Positions 40,770 through 49,172 of a stretch of DNA of 64,000 nt are shown piece by piece. The notes beneath the pieces were generated by a model, which did no database searches, was not told the origin of the DNA, and saw nothing but the letters and a program-made list of their open reading frames with translations. How positions within the stretch are numbered: the stretch's first letter is position 1; each line of letters opens with the position of its first letter. The DNA is from Pseudomonadota bacterium (GTDB taxonomy: Bacteria > Myxococcota_A > Polyangia > Polyangiales > Polyangiaceae): contig JAEYYX010000063.1 of NCBI GenBank assembly GCA_023428245.1, positions 61,740-125,739 of the forward strand. The letters are read 5' to 3'. The position numbers and the translations under genes are program-made.

Positions 40770-40904
40770 GGGGTTACCGGCTCGGTGCCGGGTCGCTTTT
40801 GAGCGCCCCGTCTCTGCGGGAGAAAAAGCCGTTTTTCACCTGCGGGCGGCTCCCGAGCCCACCGCGACTCGGGACACGAACTTGATGAGGAAGGTGAAGA
40901 GGTA

Positions 40905-42092
40905 ATGGCGCTATTTCAGAGGGAAATGAAAAGTCTCCGCAGCTATCGCAGCGCGGTGAAGATTCTCGTGGTCTTGGGTGCATTGAGCGGGTGCAGTTCC
41001 GGGCCCAGTGAGGGGGGCGGAGATGACGGCACGGGCGGAGCGTCGGGAGGGGCCTCCGCAGGTGGCGCATTGGGCTCCGGAGGTCAGACAACGGGTGGCA
41101 CTTCCTCAGGCGGTGCAGTGTCCGGTGGTGCCCCTTCAAGCGGGGGAGCTTTCCTGAGCGGTGGTTCGAGCGCGGGAGGAGCGCTCGGCTCGGGCGGAAG
41201 TGATGGCGTCGGCGGAGGTGATGGCGTCGGCGGAAGCGGCACAGGTGGTGACGAGGGCTCCGGCACCGGAGGTGACGGGAGCGGCGGGTCCGCGCCTGTG
41301 GACGAAGGAAGGAGCGCGGGCTGCGGCAAGGCACGTACGCTCATGAATGGCCGCAAGACCATCATGAGTGGCGGCCAGAACCGTGAGTATATCCTGCGCG
41401 TCCCGGACAACTACGACAGCAACAAGCCCTACCGTCTCATCATGGCCTATCATTGGCGCGACGGGAACGCGACGCAGGTTGCTGAGGGCGGCAACGGTGG
41501 CTCGACAGAAGATCCCTTCTACGGACTCTGGGACTTAGCAGAGGGAAGCACGATCTTCGTCGCCCCTGAGGGCGTGGGGAATGGCTGGGCGAACACCAGT
41601 GGCCGGGACGTTCAGTTCACGGACGCGATGATCGAGCTGTTCCAAAATGAGCTCTGCATTGATACCAAACGCATCTTTGCGACCGGGTTCAGCTATGGAG
41701 GCGGCATGTCGTACGCGCTCGCTTGCGCGCGCCCTGATGTTTTCCGAGGTGTTGCGCTTTACGCTGGGGCCCAGCTCAGCGGGTGTGAAGGAGGGAACAA
41801 GCCTGTCGCTTATTTCCACGCGCACGGCGTCCGAGATTCCGTGCTCAACATCTCCATGGGCCGTCAGCTCCGAGACAAATTTGTCGGACTGAACGGCTGC
41901 ACCTCTCAGAATCCCCCGGAACCCGCGCAGAATAGCGGAACTCACATCTGCACATCCTATGAAGGATGTGACGAAGGTTACCCGGTTCGTTGGTGCGCGC
42001 ATGGGGGCGATCACAACCCGACCGAGAAAGACAGCGGTCAGGGCAAGAGCTGGATACCTGGAGAGGCCTGGACCTTCATTTCGCAGTTCTGA
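40905..42092 (+). CDS. Secreted CE1-like esterase lipoprotein, second copy
   Basis: A 395-residue paralogue of the esterase at 35563. The signal peptide ends VLGALSGC (lipobox), followed by a Gly/Ser/Thr-rich linker to about residue 125. The catalytic domain begins SAGCGKA and holds REYILRVPDNYDS, the nucleophile in FATGFSYGGGMSYALAC, a likely Asp in HGVRDSVL and a His in AHGGDHNPTEK. Cysteine positions (TSYEGC...VRWC) match the other copy. It probably cleaves ester side groups of plant polysaccharides or polyesters. ATG 40905 follows a GAGG; ATG 40926 is possible. An intrinsic terminator follows at 42168. Confidence 0.82.
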   Translation: MALFQREMKSLRSYRSAVKILVVLGALSGCSSGPSEGGGDDGTGGASGGASAGGALGSGGQTTGGTSSGGAVSGGAPSSGGAFLSGGSSAGGALGSGGSDGVGGGDGVGGSGTGGDEGSGTGGDGSGGSAPVDEGRSAGCGKARTLMNGRKTIMSGGQNREYILRVPDNYDSNKPYRLIMAYHWRDGNATQVAEGGNGGSTEDPFYGLWDLAEGSTIFVAPEGVGNGWANTSGRDVQFTDAMIELFQNELCIDTKRIFATGFSYGGGMSYALACARPDVFRGVALYAGAQLSGCEGGNKPVAYFHAHGVRDSVLNISMGRQLRDKFVGLNGCTSQNPPEPAQNSGTHICTSYEGCDEGYPVRWCAHGGDHNPTEKDSGQGKSWIPGEAWTFISQF

Positions 42093-42167
42093 TCTCGCAT
42101 GCGCGGGGGGTCAAATCTTGGACCCTCTGCGCGCATTGCCACAGGCCTGCGTCAAATTTGTAGGAGA

Positions 42168-42201
42168 GCGCGGCCCCTTTCCCGGGGCCGCGCGCCGTTT
42201 T
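42168..42201 (+). terminator. Intrinsic terminator
   Basis: GCGCGGCCCC (42168-42177) and GGGGCCGCGC (42184-42193) form a perfect 10-bp stem with a 6-nt loop, followed by GCCG and TTTT (42198-42201). It terminates the esterase transcript before sodC. Confidence 0.8.
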
Positions 42202-42320
42202 GTGGCGACTTCTCTCGGAACTCCACGGGTGGCGCGATGGTTGCTTCTAGTGATGCGTCGCGCCCTGAGACTCAAAATTGCTCTCTCCGGCGCAGTTTCA
42301 TTCATGAAGGAACTATCAAA

Positions 42321-42947
42321 ATGACGACATTACGTGCCAAATACCTGCCTGCGCTCCTTTGCGCGTTGTCCATCTCTAGTCTGGCTTGTGAGAAGAACAA
42401 GCCTGAGCCCGTGGATGGTTCCGCGGTGTCGGCTCCGGGCGCGAAGGACGAGATCCGTCAGGGCGAACCCGACGCGGACAAAGAACGGGACGAAATCCGA
42501 GAGGCGGAGGTCGACATCGACGCAGCTAAGGGCAAGGAGATCGACGGGGAGGCGAAGCTCACGGCCACGGCGACCGGGGTTCGGATCGTGGTCGAGGTCG
42601 AAGATGCGCCCCCTGGGCTCAAGGGCATCCATATTCACGAGAAGGGTGACTGCTCCGACATCGCAGGCAAGAGCATGGGCGACCATTTTGCGCCGGAGGG
42701 TCATCATCACGCGCTGCCCGACCAAGGGGAGCGCCACCTCGGAGATCTTGGCAACATCGAGGTCGGAGAGAACGGGAAAGGACGCCTCGACATTACGGTG
42801 GATGGTGCGAATCTCAAGAAGGATGACCCGAAGTCATTCCTCGGAAAAGCATTAGTTATCCATGAGTCCACGGACAAAGGCTCGACCGAGCAGCCGTCGG
42901 GTGATTCGGGTACACCCATGGGCTGCGGCGTCGTCAAGGAGAGTTGA
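42321..42947 (+). CDS. sodC: Cu/Zn superoxide dismutase lipoprotein, active-site Arg absent
   Basis: A 208-residue SodC-type protein with a lipoprotein signal (LLCALSISSLAC, Cys near residue 23) and a charged, Glu/Asp-rich linker. Copper and zinc ligands are present in GIHIHEKGDC, DHFAPEGHHHALP, RHLGDLGNI and VIHES, and the structural Cys pair (KGDC, GCGVV) is kept. The conserved Arg that guides superoxide, normally in GxxGxRxACG, aligns with Pro in GDSGTPMGCG, so activity may be low. It lies between the esterase and xylanase genes. AAGGA lies 9 nt before ATG 42321. Confidence 0.85.
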   Translation: MTTLRAKYLPALLCALSISSLACEKNKPEPVDGSAVSAPGAKDEIRQGEPDADKERDEIREAEVDIDAAKGKEIDGEAKLTATATGVRIVVEVEDAPPGLKGIHIHEKGDCSDIAGKSMGDHFAPEGHHHALPDQGERHLGDLGNIEVGENGKGRLDITVDGANLKKDDPKSFLGKALVIHESTDKGSTEQPSGDSGTPMGCGVVKES

Positions 42948-43329
42948 TCGAGCGGAGGGAAGTCCAACGGAAATGGCTGTGAGGGCGTCGGCCAAAGGGA
43001 ACACTCGGACTTGGGCGGGGGGAGTGGCCGTTTCGCTCTCTGGGGGATAGGGGGGGCCGATCCGTCTCAGGGCGAGAACCGGGAGCAGGGGCCTGCTCCT
43101 CACCCCCATTGGTCACTATGGGAGCGCACGAAAATTGTCTTCCGGGTGAAGTTGTGCGCGCACAGCGTTCTTGGGGGGCATTGGGTCGTGAAATCGGAAC
43201 GTGGAGACGCGCATTTCATCGCGCAAGCGGCCACGGGGGAAGTTTTCCTCCCCTGGCGAAGCTGGTATACGCCCTATCCACGATCCTCTCATTTTCGGTC
43301 GGCATCGCCGGTCTCTTTCTGGAGCCAAT
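42948..43329. other. Upstream region of the xylanase gene
   Basis: 382 bp with no convincing gene. It contains GGGGA-N8-TCCCC copy (b) at 43235-43253 and G-rich stretches. I see no terminator for sodC, so readthrough into the xylanase is possible. Confidence 0.45.
43235..43253. promoter_or_regulatory. GGGGA-N8-TCCCC inverted repeat, copy (b)
   Basis: GGGGGA (43235-43240) then AGTTTTCC then TCCCC (43249-43253); 77 bp upstream of the xylanase start. Same spacing and A/T-rich centre as copies (a) and (c). Confidence 0.6.
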
Positions 43330-45204
43330 ATGAACCTTCGTCTGCCCAAGTCGTCTCTGCCCGTTGTCTTTCGTCTCTTACCCATCGCGGCGTGTACCTT
43401 GGCGACGCCGGCCCATGCCGAGAACCTGATCTCCAACGGCACCTTCGAAGAGGAAGAGATTGGCCCCTGGTGGGGGCACGCGGATGAAGGCGCGGCGGCG
43501 GTGCAAACTCTCGAGGTCGTCGAGGGACGGATGTGTTCGACGGTCGTTGAGGGCGAGGCAGGTACGGACCCCTGGCACGTGATCATCGGTCTGAGTGAGG
43601 TGCCCCTGGTCGCGAACCAACACTACAGGTTCAGCGTTTCGGCTTCCGCGACGACGGCGCGCGAGATCCGCTTCAAGACGGGCCTCGGCGATGCTCCTTA
43701 CACCGACTACATCCTCCAGCGGCTGAACGTCACGACGGAGCCTCAGACCTTTACGTTTACGTATCTGAACATTCGCGAGGACGCCGAGGCCCAGCTCCAG
43801 TTCCAGGTCGGCGGCCACGTCGGGCAGCTCTGTCTCGACGACATCGTGTTCGAGCCGGTCGAGCCCCCGGAGGTCCCCGCTTACGTCACGCCCTCGATGA
43901 CCGGTCATCCTCTCAGGGCCTACACGTCGGTCGTGAAGATGGGCACGGCGGTGGACACGCCGATTTTTCTGACGAACCCCCAGCACAACGCCATCGTCGC
44001 GGGCGAGTTCAGCATGATCACTCCAGCGAACTCGATGAAGATGGCCAACATCCAGCCGGCGAAGGGCGTCTACGACTTCACCGACACGCTTGCGCTCAAG
44101 GCCTGGGCCGATGAGCACAACATCGAGTTCCACGGGCACCCGTTCATCTGGCACACCCAGGCCCCGAACTGGCTCGTCGACGACACGGAGCTCGACCGGG
44201 AGGCCATGATCGAGATCGTGTACGACCACATCGACAAGGTCTCGGCCGCTTTTCCGGGCCTTCCCTACTGGGACGTGGTGAACGAAGCGATCGATCAGGT
44301 GCCGAGTGACCCCGCCGATCCGGACAGCCCGAAGGTCTGGGGCTACCGCCCGACGATCTGGCACGACCGTATCGGACCGGATTTCATCGACCTCGCCTTC
44401 CAGCGGGCACGAGAGGCCAATCCGACGTCGAAACTCCTCTACAACGACTACAACATCGAGCAGAAGGGGAACGCTAAGGCGGATCGCGTCTACGAACTCA
44501 TCGCCGACATGAAGACCCGCGGCATCCCCGTCGATGCGGTCGGTTTCCAGAGCCACTACTACGTGACGGCGGACGGAGGGACGAGCGGCCTCCCGAACAT
44601 GCAGGCCATCAAGGACAACATGGCTCGCTACGCGGAACTCGACGTCGAAGTCCACATCACCGAATGTGACTTCCGTATTGGCAAGCCTCTCGATGACGCC
44701 AAGGCCCAGATGCAGGCGAAGTTTTATGCGGACTTGCTCCAGGTCTGCATCGACGCTCCGAACTGCTCGCACTTCACCGTCTGGGGCCTCAGCGACGTCG
44801 ACTCTTGGGTTCCGAGCACGTTCCCTGACTACGACTTCGCGCACCTCTTCGACTCCGAGCTGAACCCGAAGTCCGCCTACCACGCCATGACACAGGTCTT
44901 CTCCGTGTACCCCGCGGACAGTGGCCCCGGGGGCGGGACTGGTGGAGCTGACGGAGCCGGAGCCGCATCGGGCGCTGGTGGTCAAGTAGGCGCGGGTGGT
45001 GTCGGCGCCGGCGCGGAGACGGGCGCTGGCGGCGACGTCGGCGCTGGCGGCGCTGACGCCGGTGTAGGCGGCGGAGCTGCTCCGGGCGGTGGCGGTGGCG
45101 GCTGCAGCGTCGGTCCCAAGAGCGGCCTGGGCGCGGTAGGTCCCATCGCTCTCGGCCTCGCGTTTGCGGGGCTGGTCTGGGCTCGTCGTCGCGCCCGGGC
45201 GTAA
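43330..45204 (+). CDS. GH10 endo-beta-1,4-xylanase with CBM and MYXO-CTERM-like tail
   Basis: A 624-residue secreted xylanase. The signal peptide ends TPAHA. Residues ~25-170 resemble a CBM4/9-type beta-sandwich (ENLISNGTFEEEEIGPWWG, HYRFSVSASATTAREIRF, QLCLDDIVFEPVEPPEVP). Residues ~180-550 are a GH10 barrel: FHGHPFIWHTQAPNWL, acid/base Glu in WDVVNEAID, FQSHYYVTAD, nucleophile Glu in HITECDFRIGK, and FTVWGLSDVDSW. A Gly/Ala-rich linker precedes GGCSVGPKSG, a hydrophobic segment and RRRARA, a MYXO-CTERM-like sorting signal that implies surface anchoring. GGAG lies 5 nt before ATG 43330. An intrinsic terminator follows. Confidence 0.93.
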   Translation: MNLRLPKSSLPVVFRLLPIAACTLATPAHAENLISNGTFEEEEIGPWWGHADEGAAAVQTLEVVEGRMCSTVVEGEAGTDPWHVIIGLSEVPLVANQHYRFSVSASATTAREIRFKTGLGDAPYTDYILQRLNVTTEPQTFTFTYLNIREDAEAQLQFQVGGHVGQLCLDDIVFEPVEPPEVPAYVTPSMTGHPLRAYTSVVKMGTAVDTPIFLTNPQHNAIVAGEFSMITPANSMKMANIQPAKGVYDFTDTLALKAWADEHNIEFHGHPFIWHTQAPNWLVDDTELDREAMIEIVYDHIDKVSAAFPGLPYWDVVNEAIDQVPSDPADPDSPKVWGYRPTIWHDRIGPDFIDLAFQRAREANPTSKLLYNDYNIEQKGNAKADRVYELIADMKTRGIPVDAVGFQSHYYVTADGGTSGLPNMQAIKDNMARYAELDVEVHITECDFRIGKPLDDAKAQMQAKFYADLLQVCIDAPNCSHFTVWGLSDVDSWVPSTFPDYDFAHLFDSELNPKSAYHAMTQVFSVYPADSGPGGGTGGADGAGAASGAGGQVGAGGVGAGAETGAGGDVGAGGADAGVGGGAAPGGGGGGCSVGPKSGLGAVGPIALGLAFAGLVWARRRARA

Positions 45205-45228
45205 CGCTCCTCGCGTTTGCGCCGTTGC

Positions 45229-45268
45229 GGCCCTCGCAGTTCTCTCTGCGGGGGCCGTTTGTTTTCTT
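45229..45268 (+). terminator. Intrinsic terminator
   Basis: GGCCCTCGCAG (45229-45239) and CTGCGGGGGCC (45246-45256) form an 11-bp stem with one G-T pair and a 6-nt loop, followed by the T-rich tract GTTTGTTTTCTT. It lies 24 nt after the xylanase stop. Confidence 0.85.
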
Positions 45269-45315
45269 GGGGGGCCTTGTTGGGGGGGGAGCGAGCCTTC
45301 GCGGCGAAGTGTGGC

Positions 45316-46914
45316 TCAGGGTGCGAGCCGGGCCGCGAGCTCATTGATGTACTCCTCGATGGCGGTGTAGCCCGAATCGAGGACCGCTCCGGAGTCGTCT
45401 TGTTCGGGATTCAGGCCGCGCTCCTCCTCCCAAGCGTCGGGCATCCCATCGTCGTCGGAGTCTTCCGGAGGAGCCGTGGGTGAGAGTCCAGCCAAGAGGT
45501 CGTTCGGCTCTCGCGCACCCCAAGAACCCTCGCCTCTCTGGGCTTCTTCGATCGTCCTCTTTGAGACCACATCGTGGGGATAGGCTCCCGCGTGCTCTAA
45601 GATTTCGTCCCAGGCATCCGAGCTCAAGATGGCTTGAGGGGCACGGTAGAGCTCACTCTCACCCGCAAAATCAAAGGGAGTCTCGCTCCGATGAGACGCG
45701 CTGACGTACGAGGAGGTCTCGCACTCGGTCCAAGGGTTATCGATGAGTCCTTCGTCACAGGCGGTACGCGATCCGATCGCACGATTGTCAGAGAAGTAGT
45801 AGCGGAGGTTCGGATCGGTGCCTCCGTTTTCGTCGTCAAAGAAGAAGGGAAGGAGCTCACTCTCGGGGCCTGCCCGAAAGACGTTGCCGACGAAATGGAA
45901 ACTTCCGGCCGCTGGGTTGTGATGCACGAAGCCGTGACGACAGTTGTAGACGACGTTATTGACGACCTCGGCGGGCCCTGTGGCCAGCGCCGGGTTTCGG
46001 TTCCTATTGTGAGCAAAGACCGTCTTCAGGATCGAGACGCGCTTGCCATCGGGGCCGTTGATGAGGCCATAGTTGTGCTCCCCTTCCGCGTGCCCCTCGG
46101 TCCCCGCGCTCTCGATGACGCTCCACTGCACGGTGACGTCTTGGGCTGAATAGAGGTCGACGGTCTCGTCCACACCGAAGCTTGCCGAGACATGGTCGAT
46201 CATGACGCGCCGATTTCGACTGAAGCGAAGCGTATCAAACTGATCGCCTGCGCTGCCGTCATAAGAGGGTCGTATCCGCAAGTGGCGGATGATGATGTTC
46301 TCGACGCTCGCGTCGTATTCGGCCCAGAGGCGCCCCTTTAGGGTAATGCCTGCTCCGGGAGCCGTCTGACCGGCGATGGTGACGTCGCCGTAGGGGATCT
46401 CGATGAGATCTGCTTCGATGATCCCGCTCACCTCGAAGACGATGATGCGCGGTCCCGACTGACCGAGCGCAGCGGCGAGAGTCCCGGGACCCGAGGCGGC
46501 GAGGCTCGTGACTTTGATCACCTCGCCGCCGCGTCCGCCGGTGATGCGCGCAGCGAATCCTTCCGCGCCCGGGAACGCTCGCACTTCGCCGTCGCTCGGA
46601 AGTTCGATGGAGCCACCGGTTCCGCCGCCGCGTCCGCCTGCGGCTGTGCGTCCTCCTGTGGCTGAGCGTCCCCCTGAGCTCGAGCCCGACGAGCCGCCAG
46701 ATGAACCCCCGCCAGCGGAGCTCGGGTCTCCGGCGAGCCCTTGTCCGCCGCTGCCATTCCTGGCGCCGGTTCCACTCCGAGCTCCCGAGCCGCGGCCGCC
46801 GGTATCGCCCTCGTCGGCTGGCGCCGATTCATTCGAGCACGCAGGAGCGAGACATATCCCGAGCGGGAGCACGAGCCACAGCCCTTTGCCCCAAGATTGG
46901 GTCCTCCGCATCAT
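45316..46914 (-). CDS. Pectate lyase-like (PL1) lipoprotein
   Basis: A 532-residue secreted lipoprotein (lipobox Cys in ICLAPAC) with a long Gly/Ser/Arg linker to about residue 105. The rest is a right-handed parallel beta-helix of the pectate lyase family: AFPGAEGFAARITGGRGGEV, IIVFEVSGIIE, DVTIAGQTAPGAGITLKG, NIIIRHLRIRPSYDG, MIDHVSASFGVDETVDLY and ISIL/VNNVVYNCRHGF. The C-terminus has a DSDDDGMPDAWEEERGLNPE calcium-binding thrombospondin-type repeat that is common in these enzymes. ATG 46914 is used (46911 also ATG). A TGTGAGCG half-site is at 46992. It converges with the xylanase gene. Confidence 0.88.
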   Translation of the reverse strand: MMRRTQSWGKGLWLVLPLGICLAPACSNESAPADEGDTGGRGSGARSGTGARNGSGGQGLAGDPSSAGGGSSGGSSGSSSGGRSATGGRTAAGGRGGGTGGSIELPSDGEVRAFPGAEGFAARITGGRGGEVIKVTSLAASGPGTLAAALGQSGPRIIVFEVSGIIEADLIEIPYGDVTIAGQTAPGAGITLKGRLWAEYDASVENIIIRHLRIRPSYDGSAGDQFDTLRFSRNRRVMIDHVSASFGVDETVDLYSAQDVTVQWSVIESAGTEGHAEGEHNYGLINGPDGKRVSILKTVFAHNRNRNPALATGPAEVVNNVVYNCRHGFVHHNPAAGSFHFVGNVFRAGPESELLPFFFDDENGGTDPNLRYYFSDNRAIGSRTACDEGLIDNPWTECETSSYVSASHRSETPFDFAGESELYRAPQAILSSDAWDEILEHAGAYPHDVVSKRTIEEAQRGEGSWGAREPNDLLAGLSPTAPPEDSDDDGMPDAWEEERGLNPEQDDSGAVLDSGYTAIEEYINELAARLAP

Positions 46915-47028
46915 CCCACCATATTAACGGCGCTTCGTCCCGGCCGACAGCGCCAAACTATGGAGTTTCGACGGTGCACTATGCAGTGAAATGTGAGCGG
47001 ACCCTCCACAGCCCCTGAGGGGGCACCT

Positions 47029-48174
47029 CTAAGATTCTTGAGGTGCGCCCGATGGAGAAGCTTCTGTTGTTCCGCCTGCTGCGCCGTCTTCATGAGTGCT
47101 CTTCTGTCCATCCGCTTCATCCATCGGCGCGAAATCGCGTTTGTAGATGCGCACGAGCGCGAGCAAAAACGTCACGATCAGGGGGCCGAGCAAGAGCCCG
47201 ACGGCGCCGAAGGCTGTCATTCCGCCGAAAAGAGCGAAGAACACGATTCCTCCGTGCATGTGGAGGTCGCGCTTCACGAGCAGCGGCTTCACCCAGTTGT
47301 CGACCAGAGCCACGACGATGAGGCCCCAGCCTGCCAAGAAGATCGCAGCCCAGGTCTTGCCGAGAGCGAGGAGCAACAGAGATGCAGTCACGCAGACGCT
47401 GCCGGCGCCGATCGCGGGCACGAACGCCAAGAAGAACGTCACGAGCGAGAAGAAGAACGGCTGGGGGACTCCGGCGATCAGGTACCCGATCAGCGCGGCG
47501 AGCGCTTGGACGCCGGAGGTGACAACGGAGGAAACGAGGACTGCCGTCGAGACCTTGCGAAACTCGGAAAGGAGCTCACCGACCTGTCCCCGCATCAAGG
47601 GTGAGTTGTCCTCGATCCATGCGACGAATTGCTTGCCGTCGACGAGCAGGAAGAAGAGGGCGATCAAGGTCATCGTCCCCTGGATGACTGCGTTCCCCGT
47701 CGCCGCGAGCGCTCCGCTGAGGAAGCGGGCGACCTTCGGTCCGTATTCTCCCGCCTGTCGCTTGAGCTCGCTGTTGAGATCGTCGGGATCGGTCGCGACC
47801 ATGCTGAGCCCGCGCCGCGCGAGGCTGGAGAGCCAGTCCGGGAGACGCTCGAGCAGGGCGGTCATCCCTTCACCTTGGAGGGTGTCCGTGACGAACTTCA
47901 CTCCACGGAGGACCTCTGTAACGACGAAAGCGCCGAGTCCACCGAGTGGCAACAGTAAGAGCAGGAGCACCCCGACGCACAAGAAAGAGGCGCTCAAGTT
48001 GGGTCGGTTGCCGAGCTTCTTCGTGATTTTCTTGTGGAGGGGTGCCAGCGCTCCAGCGAGCACCGTCGCGAAGACGAAGGCGGCGCCGAAAGGCAAGATC
48101 AGCGTGACGACGAGGCCAAGCGCGATGAGGATGAGGGCGATGAAGATGCGCCGCGCGCTGGTTCGGGAACCCAT
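47029..48174 (-). CDS. AI-2E family transporter
   Basis: A 381-residue membrane protein of the PerM/AI-2E family, with about seven or eight membrane segments: two at the N-terminus (FIALILIALGLVVTLILPF), then LLLLLPLGGLGAFV, and a cluster from VTSGVQALAALIGYL to LLLGPLIVTFLLALVRIY. A soluble helical region lies between (PDWLSSLARRGL). The family includes sodium/proton antiporters and possible autoinducer exporters, so the substrate is unknown. The C-terminal tail (EDGAAGGTTEASPSGAP) is short and charged. ATG start at 48174. Confidence 0.85.
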   Translation of the reverse strand: MGSRTSARRIFIALILIALGLVVTLILPFGAAFVFATVLAGALAPLHKKITKKLGNRPNLSASFLCVGVLLLLLLPLGGLGAFVVTEVLRGVKFVTDTLQGEGMTALLERLPDWLSSLARRGLSMVATDPDDLNSELKRQAGEYGPKVARFLSGALAATGNAVIQGTMTLIALFFLLVDGKQFVAWIEDNSPLMRGQVGELLSEFRKVSTAVLVSSVVTSGVQALAALIGYLIAGVPQPFFFSLVTFFLAFVPAIGAGSVCVTASLLLLALGKTWAAIFLAGWGLIVVALVDNWVKPLLVKRDLHMHGGIVFFALFGGMTAFGAVGLLLGPLIVTFLLALVRIYKRDFAPMDEADGQKSTHEDGAAGGTTEASPSGAPQES

Positions 48175-48362
48175 TTGAGCTGAATGACAACTCTAGTCGT
48201 GAGGGCGTAAGGAGACGATGGGGATTTCGTCGAACCTGCGGGTGTGCCCTGCATGCAAGGGTGACGCAGAGGCCCTGAAATGGCGCCCCAGGGCGCATGG
48301 GGCGCGAGGATGGTGAACTGACTTTATCGGGGCTCCGCTCGCGCGGTAAAAGCCTCCCGAGG

Positions 48363-49130
48363 ATGACGACCTTTTCGCTGCTTGGGCCTGATGAACCTTC
48401 GCCTTTCTCGGTGGAAAACGATCGCGGGCGATCAAGGTTCATTCTCGTCTGTGATCACGCGGGACGGGCCCTGCCTCGGGCCGTCGGTGACATGGGACTT
48501 TCGGAAGAGGATCGGCAGGCGCACATCGCCTGGGACATTGGAGCGGCCGGTGTCGCGCGCCGACTCGCGAGGAAACTCGACGCTGTGCTCTTTCTTCAGC
48601 ACTACTCTCGCCTCGTCATCGATTGCAATCGACCGCTGGAGGCGAAGGACTCGATCCCGGAGACGACGGGTGGAGTGATCGTGCCGGGGAATCAGGCTCT
48701 CAGGGCGGAGGAGCGCGCGGCGCGCGCCCGAGAAATCTTCTCACCTTACCACGATCGGGTGCGCGCGGAGATCGAAGCGCGCGGAGGGGAGATTTACTGT
48801 TTCGTTTCAGTGCACAGCTTCACTCCCGTGCTCTACGGAGAGCGGCGCAGATTCCACGCGGGTGTCCTCTATGATGACGACGAGCGGCTCGCGGCACCGC
48901 TGCTCGACGAGCTCCGTTCTGACAAAGACCTCGTGGTCGGCGACAACGAGCCCTATCGGGCTAGCCCCCAAACTGATTATTCCATCATCGAACACGCCCA
49001 GAAGCGTGGAATGCCTTATGTCGAGCTCGAGGTGCGCCAGGATTTGATCGCCGAGGCTGAAGGACAAGAGCGCTGGGCGGAGCGCCTCACTCACGCCATC
49101 CTGCGCGCGTGCGCGCGCGCAGGAATTTGA
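48363..49130 (+). CDS. N-formylglutamate amidohydrolase-like protein
   Basis: A 255-residue member of the N-formylglutamate amidohydrolase (FGase/HutG2) family, which hydrolyses formylglutamate at the end of one histidine-degradation route. Matching segments are FILVCDHAGRALPRAVGDMGLSE, HIAWDIGAAGVARRLARKLDAVLFLQHYSRLVIDCNRP (split here for reading), VSVHSFTPVLYG, DNEPYRASPQTDYSIIEHA and YVELEVRQDLI. The metal-binding His/Asp residues look present. The frame is open upstream to 48297, but ATG 48363 starts at the conserved part. No other hut genes are adjacent, so histidine use is not proven. Confidence 0.85.
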   Translation: MTTFSLLGPDEPSPFSVENDRGRSRFILVCDHAGRALPRAVGDMGLSEEDRQAHIAWDIGAAGVARRLARKLDAVLFLQHYSRLVIDCNRPLEAKDSIPETTGGVIVPGNQALRAEERAARAREIFSPYHDRVRAEIEARGGEIYCFVSVHSFTPVLYGERRRFHAGVLYDDDERLAAPLLDELRSDKDLVVGDNEPYRASPQTDYSIIEHAQKRGMPYVELEVRQDLIAEAEGQERWAERLTHAILRACARAGI

Positions 49131-49172
49131 TGCTGGCGCGCTTTTTGAGGAGCATCGCAGCCTTCGGAGGTC

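Larger units (their letters stand above)
40473..40904. other. Upstream region of the second esterase
   Basis: 432 bp without a convincing gene. It holds two 21-bp near-identical direct repeats (GAACGCGCC...GAGCG) at 40545-40565 and 40591-40611, a third GAACGCGCC just before copy (c) of the GGGGA-N8-TCCCC repeat, then the TGTGAGCGCTCACA palindrome at 40756. This dense arrangement suggests regulation of the esterase at 40905. Confidence 0.6.

Noticed and set aside
43378..44985. 535-residue minus-strand frame opposite the xylanase
   Set aside because: Antisense shadow of a clear GH10 gene; Arg/Val/Asp-rich without motifs.
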